Shown piece by piece: positions 8,300 to 15,242 of a DNA stretch of 25,358 nucleotides. Source of the DNA: Candidatus Avelusimicrobium facis (GTDB lineage Bacteria > Elusimicrobiota > Elusimicrobia > Elusimicrobiales > Elusimicrobiaceae). The stretch is from assembly GCA_900762815.1 (NCBI GenBank), contig CAAFHX010000029.1, positions 1 through 25,358 of the forward strand. Direction: 5' to 3'. The notes under the pieces are model-generated. The model made no database searches. It was given only the letters and a program-made list of their open reading frames with translations, and was not told the origin of the DNA. Position 1 is the first letter of the stretch. Each line of letters begins with the position of its first letter. Position numbers and translations under genes: made by a program.

Positions 8300-8857
8300 T
8301 TATTTGCCAGCCTTTTTGGCGGTTTTTTTGACCGCTTTTTTCGTCGTTGTTTTTGTAGATTTTTTAGTGGCCGTTTTTTGGGCCGTCTTTTTAACTGCGG
8401 GCTTGGCCGTTTTTTTGGCCAGGGCTTTGGCGGAGGTTTTTTGGGTTACTTTTTTAACGGCCTTTTTGACCGTTTTTTTAGCGGCTTTGGAGGTTGTTTT
8501 TTTAGCGGCTTTGGGTTTTTTGTAATCCAATTCTTTGCCAAAGCTGAAAATTTTGTCCAGGGCGTAAAAGTCGCGCGCTTCTTGGGTCATGATATGCACC
8601 AAAAAAGCACCGTAGTCGGCCACGCGCCACATCATGCTTTCCCCGCCGTCGCGGTTTAATTTATATACGCCTTCCTGTTTTAAGCGGGTGCTGATTTCAT
8701 CCTCTACCGCTTCCAAATGCGGCTTGGAAGTAACGGTGGCCAAGATAATATAGTCGCACAGCGAGGACAGGCCGTTTAAGTCCAACACTTTGATGTTTTC
8801 GGCTTTCTTTTCGTCTGCGCAACGCGCCGCCAAAAGCACAATCTCTTTGTTTTGCAT
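8300..8857 (-). CDS. rsfS: Ribosome silencing factor RsfS with lysine-rich C-terminal tail
   Basis: Residues 1-112 are a full RsfS (Iojap/DUF143) domain: LDLNGLSSLCDYIILATVTS, then HLEAVEDEI, then WRVADYGAFLVHIMTQEARDFYALDKIF. RsfS binds ribosomal protein L14 (uL14) and blocks subunit joining when translation must be slowed. The start is placed at 8857 (MQNKEIV) because AAGAGGTG sits a few bases upstream; an in-frame ATG 33 bases earlier is less likely. Unusually, residues 113-185 form a tail of KKTAKKA-like repeats, about 40 percent lysine with Ala, Thr and Val. This resembles histone-H1-like bacterial proteins and would bind nucleic acid. Family members usually end near residue 105-120, so this is a fused or expanded tail. 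First gene of the pair with argS. Confidence 0.93.
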   Translation of the reverse strand: MQNKEIVLLAARCADEKKAENIKVLDLNGLSSLCDYIILATVTSKPHLEAVEDEISTRLKQEGVYKLNRDGGESMMWRVADYGAFLVHIMTQEARDFYALDKIFSFGKELDYKKPKAAKKTTSKAAKKTVKKAVKKVTQKTSAKALAKKTAKPAVKKTAQKTATKKSTKTTTKKAVKKTAKKAGK

Positions 8858-8870
8858 GGAGCACCTCTTC

Positions 8871-8890
8871 TTAAATATATATACCAGCAT
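8871..8890 (-). promoter_or_regulatory. Candidate promoter of rsfS-argS
   Basis: Read on the minus strand, TGGTATATATATT contains an extended -10 (TG-N-TATATA) about 15-25 bases before the rsfS start codon. The -35 region is not clear. It lies back to back with the putative rsmI promoter. Confidence 0.4.
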
Positions 8891-8948
8891 AGCATTTTTA
8901 GGCCCTTTTTACTATATAAAACCTTTCGCGGACGCGCTTGCAATTTTA

Positions 8949-8963
8949 TATACTAAAGCTATG
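8949..8963 (+). promoter_or_regulatory. rsmI -10 box placed for a leaderless mRNA
   Basis: TATACT (8949-8954), then exactly six bases, then the rsmI ATG (8961). A start site 6-7 bases past the -10 would fall on the A of the ATG. No Shine-Dalgarno is present in AAAGCT before the ATG. No good -35 box was found at 16-18 bp. Confidence 0.5.
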
Positions 8964-9668
8964 CTATCTATTGTACCCACCCCGTTGGGGAATTTGCAGG
9001 ACATCACGCTGCGCGCCTTGGACACGCTCAAAACCGCCGATTTTGTATTGTGCGAGGACACGCGCCGCACCCAAATTTTACTCACGCATTTTGGTATTTC
9101 CAAGCCCACGGTGCGTTATAATGAAAATGACGCCTCTTCCGTGCGCCGCTGCTTGGAGCTGCTCAAGCAAGGCAAAAATTGCGCCTTGGTGTCAGATTGC
9201 GGCACGCCGTGCATTTCCGACCCGGGTTGGAAGCTGGTGCGCGACGCCGCGCGCCAAGGGCTGCCGGTTACCTCGTTGCCCGGTCCCTCGGCGGCGGCTT
9301 GTGCGCTGGCCGGGGCGGGGTTTACCGGGGGAGCCTTTACCTTTTTGGGGTTTCTGCCGCGCCGCAGCGGCAAAGCGGCCAAATTGCTCAGCGGGGCGTA
9401 TGCGCAGCAGCACCCGGTCATTGTGTACGAGTCGCCTTTTCGCGTGATGAAGCTGCTGGAGTTAATTGCCCAGACCTTAGGGCCGGACACACCGGTGGTG
9501 GCCGCGCGGGAAATTTCCAAGGTATACGAGGAGTGGCTGCGGGGCCGTGCCGGCGACGTGGCCGAAAATTTACGCAAGCGCAAAAAAGTGCAGGGCGAAT
9601 TTGTGGTGGTCATCGGCCTGCCGGAAACGCAAACACAAGAAAATGAAGAGCCGGATTTACCCTATTGA
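8961..9668 (+). CDS. rsmI: 16S rRNA (cytidine(1402)-2'-O)-methyltransferase
   Basis: A 235-residue S-adenosylmethionine-dependent methylase of the tetrapyrrole-methylase-like fold that 2'-O-methylates C1402 in the decoding centre of 16S rRNA. Family marks seen: IVPTPLGNLQDIT at the N-terminus, VLCEDTRRTQILL (29-41), ALVSDCGTPCISDPG (75-89, usually SDAGTPxISDPG), LPGPSAAACAL (107-117) and FLGFLPRRSGK (128-138). The start at 8961 is fixed by the conserved N-terminus; the upstream extension of the frame has no family similarity. It is somewhat shorter than the enterobacterial protein and lacks most of the C-terminal extension. It overlaps the next gene by 26 bases. Confidence 0.94.
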   Translation: MLSIVPTPLGNLQDITLRALDTLKTADFVLCEDTRRTQILLTHFGISKPTVRYNENDASSVRRCLELLKQGKNCALVSDCGTPCISDPGWKLVRDAARQGLPVTSLPGPSAAACALAGAGFTGGAFTFLGFLPRRSGKAAKLLSGAYAQQHPVIVYESPFRVMKLLELIAQTLGPDTPVVAAREISKVYEEWLRGRAGDVAENLRKRKKVQGEFVVVIGLPETQTQENEEPDLPY

Positions 9669-10272
9669 TACATTAGATGAGGCGCAGTTGCGCACCGTGG
9701 CCGCGCAGATAGATGCGGGCGCGGTGGCGGTTTATCCCACCGATACTGTCTACGGTTTGGGCACCCATGCGTTTAACGAGGCGGCCATTCAACGCATTTA
9801 TCAAATCAAGGCCCGCCCGGCGGGGGCCGCGCTGCAGCTGCTTATCGGCACGGTGGCGCAAGCGCAAAGCATTGTGCAGTGGTCTGACGCGGCGGAAAAA
9901 TTGGCCCGGCGTTTTTGGCCCGGGCCGCTGACGCTCATTTTGCCCCCGAATGAAAAAGGCCGGCCCTTGCGCCGCGGGTTTGAGGGCTTAGGCTTGCGCG
10001 TGCCGGCGCACCCGGCCTTGGTGCGGTTGCTCTCTCTTTTAAAGGAACCGCTGGCCTCCACCAGCGCCAACGCGCACGGCTGCCCGGTGATTACGGAGGA
10101 AGAAGAATTGGTGGCGTTTTTTGAAGGCAAGGCGGATATTATTTTAACGGGGGGAAAACTCTCCGCGACGGCTTCGTCCGTGCTGGATTTGACACACGGG
10201 CCCAAACTCTTGCGTGAGGCGGCGCTGACGCGCGCAGCGCTGGAGGAGGCCTTGGCTTTCTCCATAAAATAG
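9643..10272 (+). CDS. tsaC: Threonylcarbamoyl-AMP synthase (TsaC/Sua5/YrdC family)
   Basis: A 209-residue YrdC-domain protein that makes threonylcarbamoyl-AMP from threonine, bicarbonate and ATP, the first step of the t6A37 tRNA modification. Motifs: AVAVYPTDTVYGLG near the N-terminus, IYQIKARP with the conserved Lys and Arg, FWPGPLTLILP, LGLRVPAHP, and ASTSANAHG. The length fits the short single-domain TsaC/YwlC-like forms without the Sua5 C-terminal domain. The start at 9643 (MKSRIYPIDT) overlaps the rsmI end by 26 bases in another frame; there is little Shine-Dalgarno, which suggests translational coupling to rsmI. Both neighbours act on translation. Confidence 0.9.
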   Translation: MKSRIYPIDTLDEAQLRTVAAQIDAGAVAVYPTDTVYGLGTHAFNEAAIQRIYQIKARPAGAALQLLIGTVAQAQSIVQWSDAAEKLARRFWPGPLTLILPPNEKGRPLRRGFEGLGLRVPAHPALVRLLSLLKEPLASTSANAHGCPVITEEEELVAFFEGKADIILTGGKLSATASSVLDLTHGPKLLREAALTRAALEEALAFSIK

Positions 10273-10288
10273 TTATAATAAGAGTATG
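10252..10288 (+). promoter_or_regulatory. Histidine kinase promoter, leaderless geometry
   Basis: TTGGCT (10252-10257), a 16-bp spacer, TATAAT (10274-10279), then six bases and the ATG at 10286. A transcript starting 6-7 bases after the -10 would begin at the start codon. The promoter lies in the end of the tsaC gene, so the kinase can also be co-transcribed. Confidence 0.55.
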
Positions 10289-11239
10289 CAATTTTACATC
10301 GGACAATTTAACTATCTTATTTATTACACCGTGTTAACGGTGGTTTTGCTGCTGCTGACCTATTGGATTACGCGGCGGTTGGCCCTGCGCAAGATGAAGC
10401 GCGTGGTGATGAAGGCGGAGCATAACTACCAGCAGCAAATTATCGCTTTGCAAATGCAGCTCTCCGGCAAGGTCAATATGCTAGAAGGCATGGTGGAGAA
10501 GTTAAAACTGTCCAACCAAGAGCTTAACCGCTTGAGTGAAATCCGTTCCAAATTTATGTCTATTGTTGCCCATGACCTGCGCCAGCCGCTGACCTCTATC
10601 CAGGGGTTTACCTCGGTGTTGATGATGGACAGCCCCCAAGGTGGCGGCAACAATGACCAGGTGGCTTTAAACAATATTTTAAAAGCCACCGACAATATGA
10701 ACCAGCTCATGGCCGATTTAATGGACATTTCTATGATTGAGTCGGGTAAGTTCAAAATGGATTTTAAGAGCTTTAACTTTAACCAACTGCTTAACGATGT
10801 GTATACGCTGCAGCAGGTCAATGCGCAAAAGAAGGGAATCTTTTTGGTCAAATACGAATACCCCGACGATGTGATGATTTATGCAGACCGCTTCCGTATT
10901 TCGCAGGTGTTGAATAATTTGCTGGGCAATGCCATTAAATTCTCGCCGCAGGGCGGGCGCGTGGAAATCCGCTATTTTATTCAAAAAGGCTGGTTGGTCT
11001 GCTATGTGGCCGATGAGGGGGCCGGCATTACCCAGGTGGAGCAGGGGCGCGTATTCCAAAAGTTTCACCAATCCGAAAACGACCGCTCCGCCCGCAAGCA
11101 GGGCTGGGGGCTGGGGTTGTCTATCGCGCAGGAAATTATCAATGCCCACAATGGCGAAATCGGCGTGCAGAGCCCCGGGCTGGGGCAGGGATCGGTATTT
11201 TGGTTCCGTATTCCCGTTGCACCGGAGGCCTACGAGTAA
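10286..11239 (+). CDS. Membrane sensor histidine kinase (orphan)
   Basis: A 317-residue kinase. It has one N-terminal membrane segment (about 10-30, LIYYTVLTVVLLLLTYWI), then a basic, coiled-coil-like stretch (40-88), then a HisKA domain with H-box FMSIVAHDLRQPL (phospho-acceptor His96). The HATPase domain shows the N-box (QVLNNLLGNAIKFSPQGG), the G1 box (DEGAGI), an F-box-like FQKFH and the G2 box (GWGLGLSIAQEII). There is no periplasmic sensor domain, so the signal is probably membrane-linked or cytoplasmic. No response regulator gene is adjacent, so the partner is elsewhere. HDLRQPL instead of HELRTPL is a variant known in the family. A strong terminator follows. The sensed signal cannot be told from the sequence. 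Confidence 0.9.
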   Translation: MQFYIGQFNYLIYYTVLTVVLLLLTYWITRRLALRKMKRVVMKAEHNYQQQIIALQMQLSGKVNMLEGMVEKLKLSNQELNRLSEIRSKFMSIVAHDLRQPLTSIQGFTSVLMMDSPQGGGNNDQVALNNILKATDNMNQLMADLMDISMIESGKFKMDFKSFNFNQLLNDVYTLQQVNAQKKGIFLVKYEYPDDVMIYADRFRISQVLNNLLGNAIKFSPQGGRVEIRYFIQKGWLVCYVADEGAGITQVEQGRVFQKFHQSENDRSARKQGWGLGLSIAQEIINAHNGEIGVQSPGLGQGSVFWFRIPVAPEAYE

Positions 11240-11275
11240 AGATTTTCTCGCCGTTGTGAATGCGTAAAAATTTTG

Positions 11276-11330
11276 AAATCCGTCTTTTGTCTGCCGCTAT
11301 ACAGCGGCTTGAACAAAAGGCGGATTTTTG
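11276..11330 (+). terminator. Strong terminator after the histidine kinase gene
   Basis: A long three-part stem: AAATCCG (11276-11282) with CGGATTT (11321-11327), CTTTTGT (11284-11290) with ACAAAAG (11313-11319), and GCCGCT (11293-11298) with AGCGGC (11303-11308). It is followed by further T residues. It lies about 37 bases after the kinase stop. Confidence 0.85.
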
Positions 11331-11352
11331 TTTAAATACTGCTCACAATAAA

Positions 11353-11382
11353 CCCCGGGTTCTTTTTACCCGGGGGAGTTTT
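11353..11382 (-). terminator. Terminator of the AGCS symporter gene
   Basis: CCCCGGGT (11353-11360) pairs with ACCCGGGG (11368-11375) around a 7-nt loop. It begins directly at the stop codon of the symporter gene; on the minus strand the stem is followed by TTTATT. It sits back to back with the kinase terminator. Confidence 0.75.
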
Positions 11383-12781
11383 ATTTCATCAAGTGGTGTA
11401 AATAGCGTTTGGTTTCGCTTTGCAATTTATGGCGCAGCCGCCACAGCATATACACATTAGGCAGGGTCATCAGCGTCATCATCAGCACGGCTAAACCCCA
11501 CGCAAAGCGTGTGCTCAGCCCCACCTCAAAAGCGTCCGGGGCGATATGCCACCCCAGCGAAAACGCCGTGCCCAAGCCGCCGCCCAGCACGCATACCAAG
11601 ATGTAAAATATACGCCAGGCCATGCTCCATTTCCCGCCGCCCAAAAACTGCAGCGCTTTTTCCCCGTAATATGACCAGCCGATTAAGGTGGTAAAAGAGA
11701 AAATAATCAACGAAAAAATCAAAACCGGCGTGCCGAGGTAGGGCACCGTCTTAAAGGCGCTGTTGCACAAGTTGGCGGCAAAGGCATTGGGGTCTTGCCA
11801 ATTGCCTGCCAACACGATGACTAATCCCGAGAGCAGACAAATAAACACGGTCCAAAAAACCGACGTGGCGGAAATAATCCCCATTTTGCTGGCGCTGCGC
11901 GTTTTGGCAGCAGCGGCGGCAATCGCGGCGCTGCCTAACCCGGCCTCGGTGCTCATCACGCTGCGTGAGACGCCCAGCCCCATGGCATTTAACGCTGCGG
12001 TAAACAAGGCACTTACGCTGACCCCGGCCACACCGCCCCAAGCGGCCTTGCCGGTAAACGCGCCCGATACAATGGCCCACAGCGCGTGCGGCACGCGCGA
12101 AAAGTTCATAGCAATGACCGCCAAGGCAATAAACAAATACATGGCCCCCATAATGGGCACCAGCCACTGCGAATACGCGGCAATGCGTTTGACCCCGCCC
12201 ACGGTAACAATGGCGGCCAGCACGGCCACCCCTAAGCCCATCAGCCAGGGGTTGAGCCCGTAGCCTTCGCGCAGGACGTCGGCAATGGAGTTGGCCTGCA
12301 ACGCCGCCCCGGCCGAGAGCGCCATACACAAGGTACCTACGGCAAAAATGACGGCCAGCCATTTCATCTTTAATACGCGCGCCATGACGTACATCGGCCC
12401 GCCCACATATTCGCCGTCGCGGCGGACGCGGTATTTTACGGCGGCGGCACATTCGCAATATTTAATGACAAAATTAAAAAAACCCGCCACCAGCATCCAA
12501 AACACGGCCCCCGGGCCGCCCTCGGCCACCGCAGTGGTAACCCCCAAAATGCTGCCCGTCCCCACCGTTGCGCCGATCATCACGGCCAAGGAACCGAAAC
12601 TGCTGACGGTGCCTTCCCCGGCATCCTTGCGCACCGACAGGGCAATGGCTTTGAAGGTATATTTTTGAATGAACCCCAGCTTAAAGGTAAAATAAATCCC
12701 CAGGCCGAAAATCAAAATAATCATCGGCGGTCCCCAAATAAATCCGTTGAGGACGTTAATCAAGTCAAGCAGCTGTTGCAT
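11381..12781 (-). CDS. Sodium:amino acid (alanine/glycine) symporter, AGCS family
   Basis: A 466-residue polytopic inner-membrane protein with about ten or eleven hydrophobic helices. The AGCS family couples uptake of alanine or glycine to Na+ (or H+). Family marks: GTGSILGVTTAVAEGGPGAVFWM (about 70-95, with the hallmark GGPGAxFWM), a conserved amphipathic GVSRSVMSTEAGLGSAAIAAAAAKT segment in the middle (SxEAGxGSAxIAxAAA), and GWSYYGEKAL near 370. Ser replaces the usual Asn in the GTGNI-type motif, which may affect substrate or ion binding. The start at 12781 has a GGAG Shine-Dalgarno. It is a single-gene unit, convergent with the kinase gene. The exact amino acid cannot be deduced. Confidence 0.92.
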   Translation of the reverse strand: MQQLLDLINVLNGFIWGPPMIILIFGLGIYFTFKLGFIQKYTFKAIALSVRKDAGEGTVSSFGSLAVMIGATVGTGSILGVTTAVAEGGPGAVFWMLVAGFFNFVIKYCECAAAVKYRVRRDGEYVGGPMYVMARVLKMKWLAVIFAVGTLCMALSAGAALQANSIADVLREGYGLNPWLMGLGVAVLAAIVTVGGVKRIAAYSQWLVPIMGAMYLFIALAVIAMNFSRVPHALWAIVSGAFTGKAAWGGVAGVSVSALFTAALNAMGLGVSRSVMSTEAGLGSAAIAAAAAKTRSASKMGIISATSVFWTVFICLLSGLVIVLAGNWQDPNAFAANLCNSAFKTVPYLGTPVLIFSLIIFSFTTLIGWSYYGEKALQFLGGGKWSMAWRIFYILVCVLGGGLGTAFSLGWHIAPDAFEVGLSTRFAWGLAVLMMTLMTLPNVYMLWRLRHKLQSETKRYLHHLMK

Positions 12782-12854
12782 ATTTGCTCCGGTTTGTTAA
12801 AATAGAAAGGGTAGCTTTATTGTAGCAAATATCGGCCCGGGGGCCGCAACGCAT

Positions 12855-12883
12855 TTGAAAAAATCGGGCAAAAACTATAAAAT
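12855..12883 (+). promoter_or_regulatory. Promoter of the lipoprotein-nadA-nadC operon
   Basis: TTGAAA (12855-12860), a 17-bp spacer, and TAAAAT (12878-12883) fit a sigma70-type promoter. The start site would fall near 12890, leaving a leader of about 70 nt. That leader holds a small dyad at 12922-12941 (GTAGTTGC with GCAACCTAC, one bulged base) just before the AAAAGGAG ribosome binding site. Confidence 0.6.
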
Positions 12884-12958
12884 AGTGGTACGCAGCGAAA
12901 GATAATTTATACAATGTATGTGTAGTTGCGCTGCAACCTACTAAAAGGAGACGGGTAT

Positions 12959-13330
12959 ATGAAAAAACTTTTTTTGTTGGCTGTGTTGGGTGTGTTGGCG
13001 GCGGGGTGTGCTTCTTCGTCTAAGCAGGTGCAAACTGCCCCGGAGGAAGGCTTGACCGACCAATATGCCAAATACCAGATTGTAGACCAAGAATTTGATA
13101 ACCTCGTCGTGCCCAATGACCATTATGACCGGGTCGCCCCGTACGAGGACCAAGTGAGCGGAGCCTCTTATATCCAAAGCTCCACCCGCAAATCCGCCAA
13201 AAAACCGGCCCGCCAAATGACGGTGAAAAAGACGGTGGTGGACGGCCAAGGCAACCAGCTGGACGCCGATACCCAGGCCCCGGTAACCGACCAAGAGGCC
13301 CTGCCGGACGAAACGGAAGCTGCGTTGTAA
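12959..13330 (+). CDS. Small predicted lipoprotein of unknown function
   Basis: A 123-residue protein with a lipoprotein signal (MKKLFLLAVLGVLAAGC) and lipobox LAAGC; Cys17 would be lipidated. The mature part is short, hydrophilic and without recognisable domains. It has an Asp/Tyr-rich stretch (QYAKYQIVDQEFDNLVVP, then NDHYDRVAPYED), a basic middle (RKSAKKPARQ) and an acidic C-terminus (TDQEALPDETEAAL), so it is probably partly disordered. The start at 12959 is set by AAAAGGAG eight bases upstream and by the signal peptide. It is first in an operon and is separated from nadA by a single base. No link to NAD synthesis is known to me; it may just share the promoter. Confidence 0.85.
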   Translation: MKKLFLLAVLGVLAAGCASSSKQVQTAPEEGLTDQYAKYQIVDQEFDNLVVPNDHYDRVAPYEDQVSGASYIQSSTRKSAKKPARQMTVKKTVVDGQGNQLDADTQAPVTDQEALPDETEAAL

Positions 13331-13331
13331 T

Positions 13332-14378
13332 ATGTCCGACCTCGCCGTAAATAAAGAAGAACTTTTGCAACAAGAGGCCCATAGACTCTATGGGCTTCTT
13401 GCCTCTGTATCGCGCAGCAACGGGGTCAAGTGGAGCTATACCGATTGCCTGCAGGCCGCCCCGTATACGCTGGGCATCAACCAAATTAAAAAAGAACAAA
13501 ACGCCGTCATCCTGGCTCACTCTTACACGGTGCCGGAGCTGGGGTTGGGCGTGGCCGACATCAGCGGCGATTCCTATGCCCTCAGCCTCAAGGCGCGCGA
13601 AGTAACTGCCGACAAAATTATTTTCGCCGGGGTATGGTTTATGGCGGAAACGGCTAAAATTTTAAACCCCTCCAAACAAGTCATTATCCCGGCAGGCAAG
13701 GCCGGCTGCACGCTGGCCGATTCCATGACGCAAGACGAAGTGCGCCGCCTCAAAGCCGAGCACCCGGGCGTGCCCGTGCTGTGCTATGTCAACAGCACCG
13801 CCGGGGTCAAGGCCGAGAGCGATATTTGCGTAACCTCTGGCAATGTGTTTGACATTGCGGCTAAGCTGCCGCAAAAGGAACTGATTTTCGTGCCGGATTT
13901 GCTCATGGCACAAAACATTGAAAACGAGCTCAAGCGCCGGGGCCTTTGCAAAAAAATTATATCCTCCGGCGGCAGCTGCTGTGTACATGACAAGTACACC
14001 CCGGACCATGTGGCCGCCTTGCGCCGTGATTACCCGGGCATTGTGGTCTTGGCCCACCCGGAGTGCCGCCCGGACGTTTGCGCGGCGGCCGATTATGTGG
14101 GCAGCACCAAGGGGATGCAGGATTTCGTTAACAAAAGCGGCAGCAAGCTCTTCGGGCTGCTGACGGAGTTTGGGCTGGTCAACCGCTTGGAGGCTGCCCA
14201 CCCGGACAAACGCTTTGTCTGGCCTTTTGGCCTGTGCGCCTATATGAAAAAAAATTCGCTGGCCAATACCTTTCAGGCGCTGCTGGAGCCGCGGCCGGAC
14301 CAAATTGTTTCTCTGCCGGAGGACGTGATGAACCGCGCCCGCAAATCTTTACAAAATATGTTTGAGATGACCCGATGA
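13332..14378 (+). CDS. nadA: Quinolinate synthase A
   Basis: A 348-residue [4Fe-4S] enzyme that condenses iminoaspartate with dihydroxyacetone phosphate to quinolinate in de novo NAD synthesis. Motifs: AHSYTVPELGLGVADISGDSYALS (62-85, the HxYxxPExxxVADxxGDS region), AGKAGCTLADSM (121-132), CYVNSTAGVKAESDICVTSGN (151-171), HPECRPDV (242-249), VGSTKGM (256-262) and LCAYMKKNSL (301-310). Cys126, Cys245 and Cys302 fit the three cluster ligands. The start lies one base after the lipoprotein stop, so translation is probably coupled. It overlaps nadC by four bases (ATGA). nadB is not in this window. Confidence 0.95.
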   Translation: MSDLAVNKEELLQQEAHRLYGLLASVSRSNGVKWSYTDCLQAAPYTLGINQIKKEQNAVILAHSYTVPELGLGVADISGDSYALSLKAREVTADKIIFAGVWFMAETAKILNPSKQVIIPAGKAGCTLADSMTQDEVRRLKAEHPGVPVLCYVNSTAGVKAESDICVTSGNVFDIAAKLPQKELIFVPDLLMAQNIENELKRRGLCKKIISSGGSCCVHDKYTPDHVAALRRDYPGIVVLAHPECRPDVCAAADYVGSTKGMQDFVNKSGSKLFGLLTEFGLVNRLEAAHPDKRFVWPFGLCAYMKKNSLANTFQALLEPRPDQIVSLPEDVMNRARKSLQNMFEMTR

Positions 14379-15208
14379 TTATAGACAAAATTGTACAGCT
14401 GGCCCTGGAGGAAGACCTGGGCTTGGGGGATATTACCTCCGATCATATTTTTACCCCGCAGGACCGCGCCCGCGCGGTGGTGCGCGCCAAGGAGGATTTG
14501 GTGCTTTGCGGCCTGGAAGTGGCCCGGGAGACCTTTGCGTTGGTGGACGAAGCCTTGGATTTTAAACCGCTTAAAAAAGACGGAGACGAAGTAAAAAAAG
14601 GCGAAGTGGTGCTGCAGCTGGAAGGCCGCACCTTAAGCATTTTAAAAGGCGAACGCACCGCGCTGAACTTTATGCAGCGCTTGAGCGGTATTGCCTCGGC
14701 CAGCCGCCGCTATGCCCGGCTGGCAGCGCCCTACGGGGTGATGGTGGTGGACACGCGCAAAACCCAGCCGGCTATGCGCCGTCTGGACAAGTATGCCGTG
14801 CGGGTAGGCGGCGCGCGCAATCACCGGATGTCGCTGTCTGACAGCGTGATGATCAAAGACAATCACATTGCCGCCGCCGGCTCTATCGCTGCGGCGGTGG
14901 CGCGTATCAAGGCCGCTATCGGGCACACGCCCAAAATTGAGGTGGAAACCACCACATTAGACGAAGTGGACCAAGCCTTGCAAGCCGGGGCCGACATCAT
15001 TATGTTAGACAATATGACCCCTGCCCAAGCCGCGCAAGCGGTGCAGCGGGTGGCAGGCCGCGCGCTGACGGAAATTTCCGGCGGAATTACCGAGGACAAC
15101 TTGGAGGCGTATTGCCAGGCCAAGCCCGATGTGATTTCCAGCGGGGCGCTGACGCACTCCGTGCCGTCGAAAGATTTAAGCCTCAAGATTACCGAATATT
15201 TGAAATAA
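14375..15208 (+). CDS. nadC: Nicotinate-nucleotide pyrophosphorylase (carboxylating)
   Basis: A 277-residue quinolinate phosphoribosyltransferase that turns quinolinate and PRPP into nicotinate mononucleotide, CO2 and pyrophosphate. Motifs: EEDLGLGDIT at the N-terminus, RTALNFMQRLSGIAS, VVDTRKTQPAMRRLDKYAV with the conserved DTRKT, GGARNHRMSLSD, IKDNHI, VEVETTTLDE, IIMLDNM and ISGGI. The length is normal. The start codon overlaps the nadA stop, a classical coupled pair acting in consecutive steps. Confidence 0.95.
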   Translation: MIIDKIVQLALEEDLGLGDITSDHIFTPQDRARAVVRAKEDLVLCGLEVARETFALVDEALDFKPLKKDGDEVKKGEVVLQLEGRTLSILKGERTALNFMQRLSGIASASRRYARLAAPYGVMVVDTRKTQPAMRRLDKYAVRVGGARNHRMSLSDSVMIKDNHIAAAGSIAAAVARIKAAIGHTPKIEVETTTLDEVDQALQAGADIIMLDNMTPAQAAQAVQRVAGRALTEISGGITEDNLEAYCQAKPDVISSGALTHSVPSKDLSLKITEYLK

Positions 15209-15242
15209 GCGCCCGGCGTTTGTAGGACGCGAGGGAGTAACT

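Noticed and set aside
8300..8520. Lysine-rich region as a separate histone-like gene
   Set aside because: It is continuous in frame with the RsfS domain and has no own start with a ribosome binding site.
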